The position numbers were made by a program, and so were the translations under genes. Source: Paenibacillus sp. cl123 (GTDB lineage: Bacteria > Bacillota > Bacilli > Paenibacillales > NBRC-103111). From it: a stretch of DNA of 64,000 nucleotides. Shown here in pieces: positions 7,099 through 15,805 of the stretch. The notes below the pieces were generated by a model. The model was given only the letters and a program-made list of their open reading frames with translations, did not search any database and had not been told where the DNA came from. The stretch lies in NCBI RefSeq assembly GCF_900101595.1, contig NZ_FMYY01000004.1, forward strand, positions 1-64,000. Direction: 5' to 3'. Position 1 is the stretch's first letter. The number at the start of each line of letters is the position of its first letter.

Positions 7099-9153
7099 TT
7101 GAATATCGGAGGAATAATCCGCGGCTGGGTCGGCGACGGGCAGATTCAGGAGCCGAAAAAGCTGGAGCTGCAGGCGGGGCAAGTGGTTAAGGGAGTGGTT
7201 CAGCAGCAGCTGTCCGAGCGGGAAGCGATCGTGAATATCGGCGGCGTGCAGGTTCGTGCGCAGCTGGAAACGCCCCTGAAGCAAGGCGAGGTAACGATGC
7301 TGCAGGTACAGCCGGAATCGGCGAACGGCCAGATAGTGCTGAAGCCCTTGCAGTCATCGCAGGTGCAGATCGCCGATACGTCAATGGGCGAGGTGCTGAA
7401 GACGCTCGGAATGAGCGATACTCCTGAAAATCGCCAGCTGGTCCAGTTGCTGCATCAAAACGGCGTAGCCTTGACCAAGGAGAGCGTAAAGGCGTTCACC
7501 GAGCTGCAAGCGGCGATGGGCAAGACGCTGCCGCAGGCGGAATGGCTGCCGGCCGCGGTCATTGCCGTTCAGAAAGGACTTCCGCTCACGCTTGAGACAG
7601 TAATTTCGCTGCGCCAGGTTGTTCAAGGCCCTCCCTTGCATCAGATGCTGGACCAATTGGCCGAGACAGTTGGGCGTGTCGATACGGCCGCCAAGGAACT
7701 GACGCCGCAAACCCGCGCTTTGCTGGAGGCGGTGAAGACATTGCTGCAGCAGGTTCGCGACGCAGGCGGAGCCGTGGCTCAGCAGGCGGGCGGAGCAGCG
7801 GCAGGCGGAGCAGGCGCGCAGGCGCAGGCGAGCGGAGCGCCGGCAGGCGGAGCGGGCGCGCAGACGCAGGCGAGCGCAGCCGTGGCAGGCGGAGCAGGCA
7901 CGCAGGCGCAGGCGGGCGGAGTCGTGGCAGGCGGAGCAGGCACGCAGACGCAGGCGAGCGGAGCAGCGGCAGGCGGAGCAGGCGCACAGACGCAGGCGGG
8001 CGGAGCGCCGGCAGGCGGAGCGGGCGCGCAGGCGCAGGCGGGCGGAGTCGTGGCAGGCGGAGCAGGCACGCAGACGCAGGCGAGCGGAGCAGCGGCAGGC
8101 GGAGCAGGCGCACAGACGCAGGCGAGCGGAGCAGCGGCAGGCGGAGCGGGCGCGCAGGCGCAGGCAAGCGGAGCGCCGGCAGGCGGAGCCGGTGCGCAGA
8201 CGCAGGCGAGCGGAGCAGCGGCAGGCGGAGCAGGCGCACAGACGCAGGCGGGCGGAGCCGTGGCAGGCGGAGCAGGCGCGCAGGCGCAGGCGAGCGGAGC
8301 CGTGGCAGGCGGAGCAGGCGCGCAGGCGCAGGCGAGCGGAGCCGTGGCAGGCGGAGCAGGCGCTCAGACGCAGGCGAGCGGAGCCGTGGCAGGCGGAGCG
8401 GGCGCGCAGACGCAGGCGGGCGGAGCCGCAGCAGGCGGAGCAGGCGCGCCACCGGATGCACCGGAGCATCTGCTCGGACGGCTTATGAAGGCGATCGGCA
8501 TTGAGCATGAGCATCAGGCGGTCAGAATGCTCGGAGCCGAGGACGGGAGGCCGGCGGGCATGGCGGATAAAAGCGCAGATTCTTTGAAAAGCGTGCTCAT
8601 GCAGCTGGCTCAGGCGTCCGATGCTCCGGATGAGCTTAAACAAGCGGCTCAGCAAGCCGTCCATCAGATTACCGGGCAGCAGCTGTTGTTGAGCCAGGAC
8701 CGGTCGTCAATGTTTTCGCATATCACCATGTTTGTTCCGATCGTACAGCCGGACGGCACGCAGACGGCGGCGATTCATATTCAATCCCGCAAAGGGAAAA
8801 ACGGAAGCCTGGATTCAAACAATTGCCGGCTGGTGTTTGATCTGCAGATGAAAGCCTTGGGCAACACCATGGTCGACGTGCAGGTGGTGAACCGGATCGT
8901 CAGCCTGCATGTGCACAATGATTTCCCGCATACCCAGGCGCTTCTGGAGCAATACCGGGATGAAATAGGCAGCGGGCTGGCTTCGATCGGTTATCAATTT
9001 ATTTCGATGAAGGTAAGTCCGTATCCCGAGAAGGTCAGCGATCTGGGCGACTTGTCGAATACGGGAGCCAGAGCGGCCAAGGAGGCGGCTCCAGGTGCCG
9101 CTTTGGGCGCATTTGCACAGAAGCCATACAAAGGAGTGGACATACGGCTATGA
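7099..9153 (+). CDS. ylqG: FliK-like hook-length control protein with 14-residue repeats (YlqG position)
   Basis: A 684-residue protein starting with TTG after AAGGAGGGGG. The N-terminal 225 residues are rich in Gln, Leu and Val. Residues 235-444 are fifteen 14-residue repeats (consensus AGGAGAQTQASGAA) plus a partial sixteenth. The C-terminal part (about 535-650) resembles the FliK hook-length control domain (MFVPIVQPDG, LVFDLQMKALGNTMVDVQV). In B. subtilis ylqG occupies the same place and has no settled function. The gene ends in a 4-base overlap with a free-standing FlhB-like domain. FliK proteins act as secreted rulers, so the repeat array may set a length; that is inference. A true fliK lies at 29953. 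Confidence 0.75.
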   Translation: MNIGGIIRGWVGDGQIQEPKKLELQAGQVVKGVVQQQLSEREAIVNIGGVQVRAQLETPLKQGEVTMLQVQPESANGQIVLKPLQSSQVQIADTSMGEVLKTLGMSDTPENRQLVQLLHQNGVALTKESVKAFTELQAAMGKTLPQAEWLPAAVIAVQKGLPLTLETVISLRQVVQGPPLHQMLDQLAETVGRVDTAAKELTPQTRALLEAVKTLLQQVRDAGGAVAQQAGGAAAGGAGAQAQASGAPAGGAGAQTQASAAVAGGAGTQAQAGGVVAGGAGTQTQASGAAAGGAGAQTQAGGAPAGGAGAQAQAGGVVAGGAGTQTQASGAAAGGAGAQTQASGAAAGGAGAQAQASGAPAGGAGAQTQASGAAAGGAGAQTQAGGAVAGGAGAQAQASGAVAGGAGAQAQASGAVAGGAGAQTQASGAVAGGAGAQTQAGGAAAGGAGAPPDAPEHLLGRLMKAIGIEHEHQAVRMLGAEDGRPAGMADKSADSLKSVLMQLAQASDAPDELKQAAQQAVHQITGQQLLLSQDRSSMFSHITMFVPIVQPDGTQTAAIHIQSRKGKNGSLDSNNCRLVFDLQMKALGNTMVDVQVVNRIVSLHVHNDFPHTQALLEQYRDEIGSGLASIGYQFISMKVSPYPEKVSDLGDLSNTGARAAKEAAPGAALGAFAQKPYKGVDIRL
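7801..8448 (+). repeat. 42-bp tandem repeat array inside the FliK-like gene
   Basis: Fifteen in-frame 42-bp units run from 7801 to 8430, and a partial unit continues to about 8448. Each encodes AGGAG(A/T)Q(A/T)QA(S/G)(G/A)(A/V)(A/V/P). Several units are identical at protein level (for example units 4 and 7; 8 and 10; 12 and 13), which suggests recent duplication by slippage or recombination. The repeats create long open frames on the opposite strand that are not genes. Confidence 0.95.
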
Positions 9154-9446
9154 GCGACCGGCCCCACACGCTAAAAAAAGCCGTAGCGCTCAAATATGCT
9201 CCGGAGGCTTCGGCTGCGCCCAAAGTTGTAGCGAAGGGCAAGGGGCGCATCGCCGATAAAATCATGGAGAAGGCCAAAGAAACCGGCGTTCCGATCCAGG
9301 AAGACCCGTCTTTGGTGGAAGTGCTCTCCAAACTGGATATCGATCAGGAGATTCCTCCCGAGCTGTACAAGCTGGTCGCCGAAGTGCTTTCCTATATATA
9401 CCGGTCGGATAGCCGGGCGAAAGAATGGAGGCATGAGCCGCGATGA
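9150..9446 (+). CDS. ylqH: Free-standing FlhB cytoplasmic C-terminal-like protein (YlqH/FlhX type)
   Basis: A 98-residue protein that aligns with the C-terminal cytoplasmic part of FlhB, as seen by comparison with flhB in this window: AVALKYA here against AVALQYD there, VVAKGKG against VIAKGSD, and LYKLVAEVLSYIY against MFQAVAEVLAYVY. It begins about where the autocleaved FlhB fragment would begin and lacks the NPTH cleavage motif and all membrane helices. The start overlaps the FliK-like gene by 4 bases (ATGA). Similar proteins are called YlqH in Bacillus and FlhX in Helicobacter. A partner role with the FliK-like protein is inferred. Confidence 0.85.
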   Translation: MSDRPHTLKKAVALKYAPEASAAPKVVAKGKGRIADKIMEKAKETGVPIQEDPSLVEVLSKLDIDQEIPPELYKLVAEVLSYIYRSDSRAKEWRHEPR

Positions 9447-9820
9447 ACGGGAGGCTGGCAGGCCGGAAGCAGCGAGGGGCGCTGGGGGAGGCGGAAGCGG
9501 CCGACTATTTGCGGAGACAAGGACTATCTATTGTCCACCGCAACTGGAGATGCCGGACAGGGGAAATTGATCTTGTGGCCGAGGAAGGCGGCGTTCTCGT
9601 CTTTGTCGAGGTGCGTACCCGGAACTTGAATGAAGCGTTCGGCACACCGCAGGAATCCGTCCACGCGCGCAAGCAGCGGAAGATCCTCGAGACGGCCCAA
9701 GTATATATTCATATGAACGGCAGACATGCAAGCCAGATTCGCTTCGATGTCATATCCATCCGCATCGCTCCTGACGGGAAGTTAGCGCAGCTCGACCATA
9801 TCCGCAACGCACTTGGTTAG
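9443..9820 (+). CDS. yraN: UPF0102 family YraN-like endonuclease-fold protein
   Basis: A 125-residue protein of the UPF0102 (YraN) family, which adopts a restriction-endonuclease-like fold. The motifs G-E-x-x-A near residue 15, RTGEIDLV (Glu and Asp of the nuclease core) and VFVEVRTR are visible. The biochemical role is not established in most bacteria; links to natural transformation or DNA processing have been suggested because it often neighbours comM/yifB and dprA, as here. It overlaps the previous gene by 4 bases and is followed by a strong terminator, so it closes the operon. Confidence 0.9.
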   Translation: MNGRLAGRKQRGALGEAEAADYLRRQGLSIVHRNWRCRTGEIDLVAEEGGVLVFVEVRTRNLNEAFGTPQESVHARKQRKILETAQVYIHMNGRHASQIRFDVISIRIAPDGKLAQLDHIRNALG

Positions 9821-9840
9821 TGCCGTTGCGGATTTTTTTG
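9800..9840 (+). terminator. Rho-independent terminator after yraN
   Basis: ATCCGCAACG (9800-9809) pairs with CGTTGCGGAT (9824-9833), the stem continues inside as CACT/AGTG, and seven T follow. The left arm overlaps the last codons of yraN. Confidence 0.9.
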
Positions 9841-10454
9841 CAGCTTCTCCGCAGTGACGGAGCCGCGGGGATACGGATTATCGAAGCTGCCGGTGGAAAG
9901 CGAAGGGCAGATGGACAGACCGTTTTTGCGTGATCGGTCATGATCAAGCGGTCCTCTATAGGCTGTTTCCATTTGCCGGAGGGACACGCAAGAGCTCGGA
10001 AAACACAGTGAAGGACAAAGATAGGAATGTGCTGCTTGAGGTAAAGGACGATAGTTTTAACTAGAAGCTCTTGTCTAAGCCAACCTCAAAAGGGGTACTT
10101 CAAGCAATAGCCGGAAAATCGTATAAAATACGCCCGACTAATAGCCCAAGCATAGGATTGATATGGAAAAACGTATAAAGGCAATGTGCTGGCAAACCAA
10201 ATTATGGATTTTGTGTGGAAAATCGCATAAATAAGCTCAGCTGGCGGTTCAAAGGATAAAGGTTATCCGAAAAATCGCACAAATGGGCCATTGAAGTGGA
10301 GGGGGCGGGTCTGGTAGGCTGTCGCCCGGCGCGAGAGCGGCTCTAAGGCTCACTTCGCCCCAGCTGCTGAATGCGCGCAGCTTTTGCCTGGTGCCGCAGC
10401 GATCTTCCGGTTCTCGTCAGAACAGCCGGAGCACGCCCGGCAGAAGGCGCCAAG
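9841..10454. other. Long non-coding stretch between yraN and yifB
   Basis: About 610 bases without a credible gene on either strand. The part at 10113-10320 contains four copies of a degenerate motif spaced 52 bases apart, listed separately. From about 10320 to the yifB stop the sequence becomes GC-rich with no clear terminator for yifB. No RNA gene or insertion-sequence ends were recognised. Confidence 0.6.
10113..10320. repeat. Four degenerate repeats with exact 52-bp period
   Basis: The 15-base motif GGAAAAWCGYAYAAA occurs at 10113-10127, 10165-10179 and 10217-10231. A variant starting GAAAAATCG occurs at 10269-10283. Starts are spaced exactly 52 bases each time. The rest of each unit is poorly conserved, although units 1 and 2 share GGATT near their ends. 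Fifty-two bases is close to five helical turns, so the motif copies would face the same side of the DNA. Confidence 0.7.
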
Positions 10455-12035
10455 CTAAGCGGGCGGCAGAGACCGCAAGGTTTGCCGCTTGTCCAGACAG
10501 CGGTACTGCAGCGCTTCGGCCACATGATGCCCGGCTATATCCCGCATCCCTTCCATATCGGCGATCGTGCGGGCGATCTTTAGGATTCGGTCATGCGAGC
10601 GGACGCTCATCCCGAGCGCCTGAAACGACTTCTCCAGCAGGCTGGACGCCGCCGCATCCAGCTGGCAGTGCTCCCGGAGCAGTCTTCCGTTCAGCTCGCT
10701 GTTGAACATAAGTCCGCTCTGCCGATATCGCTCCAGCTGCAGCTGATGCGTCCGCTCAACCGTTTCCCGCATCGTCAGGGAGGAGAGCGGGGGTTCCTGG
10801 CAGGCCAGCTGAGAGTAGGGGACGCGCGGCACTTCGACATGAAGATCCATCCGGTCAAGCAGCGGTCCGGAGATGCGGGACCGATACTGCATCACCTTCA
10901 AGGGAGAGCAGACGCAGCTGATGTCTCCCCCGTCAGCTTCTATCCCCCAGTGGCCGGACCCGCACGGACACGGGTTCATCGATGCGACCAGCAGGAAGTG
11001 AGCGGGAAATTGATAAACGGCTTTCGCGCGCCCGATCGTGACAAAGCGGTCCTCCATCGGCTGTCTTAATACTTCCAGGGCGGCTCGCGAGAACTCGGGA
11101 AGCTCATCCAGAAACAGAACCCCCCGATGGGCCAAGCTGATCTCCCCGGGCTTCGGAACTCCTCCGCCTCCGACAAGACCTGCGGCCGATATCGTATGAT
11201 GAGGCATCCGGAACGGGCGCTCGCGGACGAGCCGGCTCCGGTCGGCAAACTTCCCCGAGACGCTGTAAATTTTTGTAACCTCCAGAGACTCTCGCTCATC
11301 CATGGAGGGCAGGATGGAGGGCAGGCGTTTGGCAAGCATCGTTTTGCCGGTGCCGGGAGGTCCGATAAGCATCAGATTGTGCATGCCGGCGGCACTGATC
11401 ATCAGTGCCCGCTTCACATGGCTTTGCCCGCGCACATCGGCGTAGTCGTCGGTATATGCGGCTTGAGCCGGCATGCTCGCGGAGGCCTGAGGCACAAGCG
11501 TGCCAGTCACCGCGAGCGCGGGGCTGTCCGGCGGCGTCCGGCTCCATTCCGCCAGGTGGCTGACCGCTTGGACGGTGCAGCCGCTGATCCAGCCTGCCTC
11601 CTCGGCATTGCCGGCCGGCACGATCACCCGGCTCAGCCCGCCTTTGACCGCAGCTTCCATCATGGAAAGCACGCCGGGGACCGGGCGAATCGAGCCGTCC
11701 AGCGACAGCTCGCCTATCACTAATGTATCGTCCAGCGTGCCGGGCGGCAGCTGTCCGCTTGTGGCTAGGATGCCCAGCGCAATAGCCAGATCGAAGGCCG
11801 AGCCTTCCTTGCGGATGTCGGCAGGCGCCATATTGATCGTTATCCTTTGCAGCGGAAAGCTGAATCCGCAGTTTTTGATCGCGGCCCGTACCCGCTCAAT
11901 CGATTCCTTCACCGCATTATCGGGCAAACCAACGATGTTGACTTGGGGCAAGCCGTTGCTGAGATCGACTTCCACCTCGATCAGCCGGCCTTCTACCCCG
12001 TGGAGGCAAGCGCTGATTGTTTTTCCGTACAGCAT
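10455..12035 (-). CDS. comM: YifB/ComM family Mg chelatase-like AAA+ ATPase
   Basis: A 526-residue AAA+ protein. An N-terminal Lon-protease-like fold (residues 1-165, with VEVDLSNGLPQVNIVGLP) precedes the chelatase-like ATPase domain with Walker A GPPGTGKT and a C-terminal Mg_chelatase_C domain. ComM of gram-negative bacteria is a helicase that promotes branch migration during natural transformation; the Firmicute homologue is less studied. The ATG at 12035 is preferred to one 12 codons upstream because GGAAGGTG lies just before it and MLYGKTISA is the usual family start. The gene is opposite in orientation to its neighbours. Confidence 0.92.
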   Translation of the reverse strand: MLYGKTISACLHGVEGRLIEVEVDLSNGLPQVNIVGLPDNAVKESIERVRAAIKNCGFSFPLQRITINMAPADIRKEGSAFDLAIALGILATSGQLPPGTLDDTLVIGELSLDGSIRPVPGVLSMMEAAVKGGLSRVIVPAGNAEEAGWISGCTVQAVSHLAEWSRTPPDSPALAVTGTLVPQASASMPAQAAYTDDYADVRGQSHVKRALMISAAGMHNLMLIGPPGTGKTMLAKRLPSILPSMDERESLEVTKIYSVSGKFADRSRLVRERPFRMPHHTISAAGLVGGGGVPKPGEISLAHRGVLFLDELPEFSRAALEVLRQPMEDRFVTIGRAKAVYQFPAHFLLVASMNPCPCGSGHWGIEADGGDISCVCSPLKVMQYRSRISGPLLDRMDLHVEVPRVPYSQLACQEPPLSSLTMRETVERTHQLQLERYRQSGLMFNSELNGRLLREHCQLDAAASSLLEKSFQALGMSVRSHDRILKIARTIADMEGMRDIAGHHVAEALQYRCLDKRQTLRSLPPA

Positions 12036-12103
12036 AAAAAACACCTTCCCCATGAAAAAGTCATGGCTCAAGGTGCTTCCTCATCCGCCTGTTCGATGGC
12101 TCT

Positions 12104-12132
12104 ATTGTACCCGGAGCTCGTAAGCTTGGCAA
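12104..12132 (-). promoter_or_regulatory. Sigma-A promoter of yifB
   Basis: On the minus strand TTGCCA (plus 12127-12132) and TACAAT (plus 12104-12109) are 17 bases apart, each one mismatch from consensus. The start would be near 12097, about 60 bases before the chosen yifB start. Confidence 0.65.
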
Positions 12133-12248
12133 TAGGCTGCAGGATAGAGTAACTTTGCCTGAATATGCGAAAACATATATTTTAAGAGTCAATAAAAAAT
12201 ATGTATCGCCAAATTCACACAAAATATAAGGAAACCCGCCTTGAAAAG

Positions 12249-12257
12249 TGGTACAAT
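12249..12257 (+). promoter_or_regulatory. Extended -10 promoter of sucCD
   Basis: TGGTACAAT has the extended -10 TG-N-TACAAT form. No good -35 lies 16-18 bases upstream. The leader to sucC would be about 120 bases. Confidence 0.5.
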
Positions 12258-12385
12258 GATTAAGGTTTGCCATAACGGACATGCTATTGGTTGGCAAGCG
12301 CGGCAATCAGCGGTCAACTCCTTTCGGAAGCGAAAGCGAGTCGATTCCATAGAGCAAGTCAATACCGATAGGAGGATTTTGCTAA

Positions 12386-13546
12386 ATGAATATCCATGAA
12401 TATCAAGGCAAAGAAGTGCTGAAACAGTACGGGGTTGCCGTACCTGAGGGTAAAGTGGCATTCACGGTGGACGAAGCTGTAGAAGCGGCGAAATCTTTGG
12501 GAACGCCTGTTGTCGTCGTCAAAGCGCAAATTCACGCTGGCGGCCGCGGTAAAGCAGGCGGCGTCAAGGTTGCCAAAAACCTGGACGAAGTGCGTACATA
12601 TGCGGAGCAAATTCTCGGCAAAGTGCTTGTGACTCATCAAACGGGCCCGGAAGGCAAAGAAGTCAAGCGCCTGCTGATCGAGCAAGGCTGCGATATTAAG
12701 AAGGAATACTACATCGGCGTCGTACTGGACCGCGGCACGGGCCGCGTCGTCATGATGGCTTCCGAAGAGGGCGGTACGGAAATCGAGGAAGTGGCTCACC
12801 ATACGCCTGAGAAAATTTTTAAAGAAATCATCGATCCTGCTATCGGTTTGCAGGCTTTCCAAGCGCGTAAACTCGCTTACGCGATCAACATTCCGGGCGA
12901 GCTTGTGAACAAAACGGTCAAGTTTATGACTGCGCTTTATAACGCTTTCGTAGACAAAGACTGCTCCACGGCGGAGATCAACCCGCTGGTCGTTACCGGC
13001 GACGGCAACGTCATGGCGCTGGACGCCAAGCTGAACTTCGACTCGAACGCCCTGTTCCGCCACAAGGACATCGTCGAGCTGCGCGACCTGGAGGAAGAAG
13101 ACGAGAAGGAAATCCAAGCTTCCAAGTATGACCTGAGCTACATCGCCCTTGACGGCAACATCGGATGTATGGTTAACGGCGCCGGCCTCGCGATGGCTAC
13201 GATGGATATTATCAAATATTATGGCGGCGACCCTGCGAACTTCCTCGATGTAGGGGGCGGCGCTACAAAAGAGAAAGTTACCGAAGCTTTCAAGATCATC
13301 CTGTCCGACGAGAACGTCAAAGGGATTTTCGTCAACATCTTCGGCGGCATCATGAAATGCGACGTCATCGCTGACGGCGTAGTTGCGGCTGCGCGCGAGC
13401 TTGGCCTGGACCGTCCGCTCGTCGTCCGTCTGGAAGGCACGAACGTTGAGCTCGGCAAGAAAATTTTGAACGAGTCCGGTCTGAACATTGTAGCTGCGGA
13501 TTCGATGGCAGACGGCGCTCAGAAGATCGTTGCACTTGTGAAGTAA
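12386..13546 (+). CDS. sucC: Succinyl-CoA synthetase (ADP-forming), beta subunit
   Basis: A 386-residue beta subunit that, with SucD, interconverts succinyl-CoA and succinate with ATP (or GTP) formation in the citric acid cycle. The start [17 protein letters not shown] is the family hallmark. An ATP-grasp domain occupies roughly residues 1-235 ([15 protein letters not shown] binds nucleotide), followed by the CoA-ligase domain with [14 protein letters not shown]. An AGGAGGATT ribosome binding site precedes it. sucD follows after about 70 bases. Confidence 0.97.
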   Translation: MNIHEYQGKEVLKQYGVAVPEGKVAFTVDEAVEAAKSLGTPVVVVKAQIHAGGRGKAGGVKVAKNLDEVRTYAEQILGKVLVTHQTGPEGKEVKRLLIEQGCDIKKEYYIGVVLDRGTGRVVMMASEEGGTEIEEVAHHTPEKIFKEIIDPAIGLQAFQARKLAYAINIPGELVNKTVKFMTALYNAFVDKDCSTAEINPLVVTGDGNVMALDAKLNFDSNALFRHKDIVELRDLEEEDEKEIQASKYDLSYIALDGNIGCMVNGAGLAMATMDIIKYYGGDPANFLDVGGGATKEKVTEAFKIILSDENVKGIFVNIFGGIMKCDVIADGVVAAARELGLDRPLVVRLEGTNVELGKKILNESGLNIVAADSMADGAQKIVALVK

Positions 13547-13615
13547 TCATCACGCGACTCGCTATGCAAGCATAAGCGGCAATTTCTAAAATGATCAGGG
13601 GATGTGAACCGTAAC

Positions 13616-14548
13616 ATGTCTATTTTGGTAGATAAAAATACAAAGGTTATCACACAGGGGATTACCGGTTCCGTAGGTATGTTCCATACCAAGGGCGGTC
13701 TGGAATACGGCACACAAATGGTTGCCGGCGTAACGCCAGGCAAAGGCGGCACCAATGTCGACATCGCCCTGGAAAACGGCTCGACGGTGTCTGTACCTGT
13801 TTTCAACACGGTGGTTGAAGCGAAGAAAGCAACGGATGCTACGGCTTCCGTTATCTATGTACCGCCGGCTTTCGCGGCCGACGCGATTATGGAAGCGGTG
13901 GATGCCGAGCTGGATCTCGTCATCTGCATCACGGAAGGCATTCCGGTGCTGGACATGGTGAAGGTCAGCCGTTACATGGAAGGCAAGAAAACCCGCCTGA
14001 TCGGACCGAACTGCCCGGGCGTCATTACGCCTGACGAGTGCAAAATCGGCATCATGCCGGGCTATATTCACACCAAGGGCCATGTAGGCGTCGTATCCCG
14101 CAGCGGAACGCTGACGTACGAAGCGGTTCACCAGCTGTCGACCCGCGGCATCGGCCAATCGTCTGCCGTAGGCATCGGCGGAGACCCGGTCAAGGGCTCT
14201 GAGTTTATCGATATTCTGCACCTGTTCAATGAAGATCCGGACACCTATGCCGTCATCATGATCGGCGAGATCGGCGGATCTGCCGAAGAAGAAGCGGCGG
14301 AATGGATCGCGGCGAACATGAAGAAGCCGGTTGTCGGCTTTATCGGCGGCCAAACAGCGCCTCCAGGGAAACGGATGGGCCATGCAGGGGCCATCATCTC
14401 CGGCGGCAAGGGCACGGCGGCTGAGAAGGTCGCTACGCTGGAGCGCTGCGGCATCAAGGTAGCTCCGACGCCTTCCGAGATGGGTTCCACGCTCGTCAGC
14501 GTCCTCGAAGAAAAAGGATTGCTCGACAAATGCATCACTAAAAAGTAA
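13616..14548 (+). CDS. sucD: Succinyl-CoA synthetase, alpha subunit
   Basis: A 310-residue alpha subunit, slightly longer than usual (about 300). It binds CoA through a Rossmann fold ([18 protein letters not shown]) and carries the phosphorylated histidine in the [14 protein letters not shown] loop. The ATG at 13616, with AGGGGATGTG upstream, is preferred over a GTG four codons earlier that sits inside that ribosome binding site. It is co-transcribed with sucC and ends at a strong terminator. Confidence 0.97.
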   Translation: MSILVDKNTKVITQGITGSVGMFHTKGGLEYGTQMVAGVTPGKGGTNVDIALENGSTVSVPVFNTVVEAKKATDATASVIYVPPAFAADAIMEAVDAELDLVICITEGIPVLDMVKVSRYMEGKKTRLIGPNCPGVITPDECKIGIMPGYIHTKGHVGVVSRSGTLTYEAVHQLSTRGIGQSSAVGIGGDPVKGSEFIDILHLFNEDPDTYAVIMIGEIGGSAEEEAAEWIAANMKKPVVGFIGGQTAPPGKRMGHAGAIISGGKGTAAEKVATLERCGIKVAPTPSEMGSTLVSVLEEKGLLDKCITKK

Positions 14549-14561
14549 ATCGAGTCAGGCA

Positions 14562-14611
14562 AGCAGCCTCTCTGGTTTCGCTTATGCGAACGCCGGAAGG
14601 CTGCTTTTTTG
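14562..14611 (+). terminator. Rho-independent terminator after sucD
   Basis: AGCAGCCT (14562-14569) pairs with AGGCTGCT (14598-14605), with an inner TTCGC/GCGAA stem, and is followed by six T. Confidence 0.85.
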
Positions 14612-14660
14612 TTTCAACCGCCAAAAATTTGTTTCTATTATAAGGAGTGAGATATACTAT

Positions 14661-15764
14661 ATGGACAACCGGCACGGTTTGTTTGCTTTGCACCAGCTGC
14701 AGGGCGTTGGTTGGAAGACGATTCAGCACATTATGACGCGCCTTTCGTCCTTGGACGAGCTTGGCGTTATGGAAGCCGCCGATTGGTCGGCTTTGGGCTT
14801 CACCCCGGCCCGGGCGAACGCGCTTGGCAAGCTGCGGCACAGCCTCCGCGAAGGCCGGCTGGAAGCGGAGCTCCGCGCCTATGAGCAGGCGGGAGTCAAG
14901 TGGACGACCGTCTGGGATGAAGATTATCCGGAGCTGCTCCGGGAAACGGCAGACCCGCCATGGATGCTGTACAGCCGCGGAGACATCACGCTGCTGAGCA
15001 AGCTTTGCATCGGCGTTGTCGGCACGCGTACGCCTACGGTATACGGACGTACTTCGGCTGAAAGGCTCGCTGCCGAGCTGTCGCAAGCCGGTGTCTGCAT
15101 TATCAGCGGTCTGGCCAGAGGAATCGACAGCTTCGCCCATGAAGGAGCGCTTCTCGGGCATGGACGGACCGCAGCCGTGCTGGGCTGCGGGATGGATACC
15201 GTGTATCCGGCTGAGAACAAACAGCTCTTCCAGCGCATAATTCGGGAAGGACTCGTGCTGACGGAATACCCGCTGGGCACGAAACCACATGCCGGACTTT
15301 TCCCGCTTCGCAACCGGGTTATCGCGGGCTTAAGCGCTGGCGTCCTCGTCATCGAAGCCGCCGTCCGAAGCGGGTCGCTCATTACGGCGGATCTGGCAAC
15401 AGGCTACAGCCGCGACGTGTTCGCGGTGCCGGGACCGATCAACTCGCCCAAAAGCCAAGGAACGCTCAAGCTGATCAAGGATGGAGCGAAGCTGGTCGCT
15501 TCGGCCGGTGACGTGCTGGAGGAGTATCCGGATCGAATAGAGCCGCGCCATTCCGCATACAGTAATGACACATCGGCCGCGGGTCAGAGGCTGTCCGCCG
15601 ATGAGGCTTTGATCTGCGGCTTGCTCGCTGACGGTCCGCTTACCATCGATCAGCTCCTGCTGCAAAGCCAATTTACCTTTGGACATTTGCACGCAGTTCT
15701 GATAAATTTACTAATGATGCAGCGAATCGTAGAAATTCCGGGTACAGCCTACACCTTACGTTAA
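14661..15764 (+). CDS. dprA: DNA processing protein DprA
   Basis: A 367-residue protein that loads RecA onto incoming single-stranded DNA during natural transformation. A helix-hairpin-helix-like N-terminus is followed by the extended Rossmann fold with GTRTPTVYGR, GLARGIDSFAHEGAL and FPLRNRVIAGLS, and by a short winged-helix tail. The ribosome binding site TAAGGAGTGA precedes the ATG. It lies between sucD and topA, the standard Bacillus position. Whether this organism is naturally competent cannot be judged here. Confidence 0.95.
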   Translation: MDNRHGLFALHQLQGVGWKTIQHIMTRLSSLDELGVMEAADWSALGFTPARANALGKLRHSLREGRLEAELRAYEQAGVKWTTVWDEDYPELLRETADPPWMLYSRGDITLLSKLCIGVVGTRTPTVYGRTSAERLAAELSQAGVCIISGLARGIDSFAHEGALLGHGRTAAVLGCGMDTVYPAENKQLFQRIIREGLVLTEYPLGTKPHAGLFPLRNRVIAGLSAGVLVIEAAVRSGSLITADLATGYSRDVFAVPGPINSPKSQGTLKLIKDGAKLVASAGDVLEEYPDRIEPRHSAYSNDTSAAGQRLSADEALICGLLADGPLTIDQLLLQSQFTFGHLHAVLINLLMMQRIVEIPGTAYTLR

Positions 15765-15805
15765 TGAAGTATACATATTTATAAGTTGAAGGGGGAAAGA
15801 CGCCT

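Larger units (their letters stand above)
12036..12385. other. Divergent intergenic region yifB/sucC
   Basis: About 350 bases holding the yifB promoter on the minus strand and an extended -10 element for sucC on the plus strand, with an AT-rich centre (about 12170-12240). A short hairpin, CTTTCG-GAAG-CGAAAG, lies near 12322-12337 in the sucC leader. No gene is seen. Confidence 0.6.

Noticed and set aside
7381-8664. A 427-codon open frame and a 291-codon frame (7586-8461) on the minus strand opposite the FliK-like gene
   Set aside because: They arise from the 42-bp GC-rich repeats, which leave no stops on the other strand. The proteins are Arg/Cys/Ser or Pro/Arg/Leu repeats without any family features.
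10113-10320. CRISPR array
   Set aside because: The period of 52 bp would fit loosely, but the conserved part is only 15 degenerate bases and there is no leader or cas gene. It is reported as a phased motif instead.
10343-10705. Short plus- and minus-strand frames at the 3' end of yifB
   Set aside because: They are Arg/Pro-rich, overlap the real gene and lack start signals.
10718-10732. Another GCCGATAT inside yifB
   Set aside because: It lies within coding sequence, on the strand opposite to the gene, with no downstream plus-strand gene. It is a chance match.
14612-14641. Promoter before dprA (TTCAAC with TATTAT)
   Set aside because: The -35 is poor and the start would fall inside the ribosome binding site.
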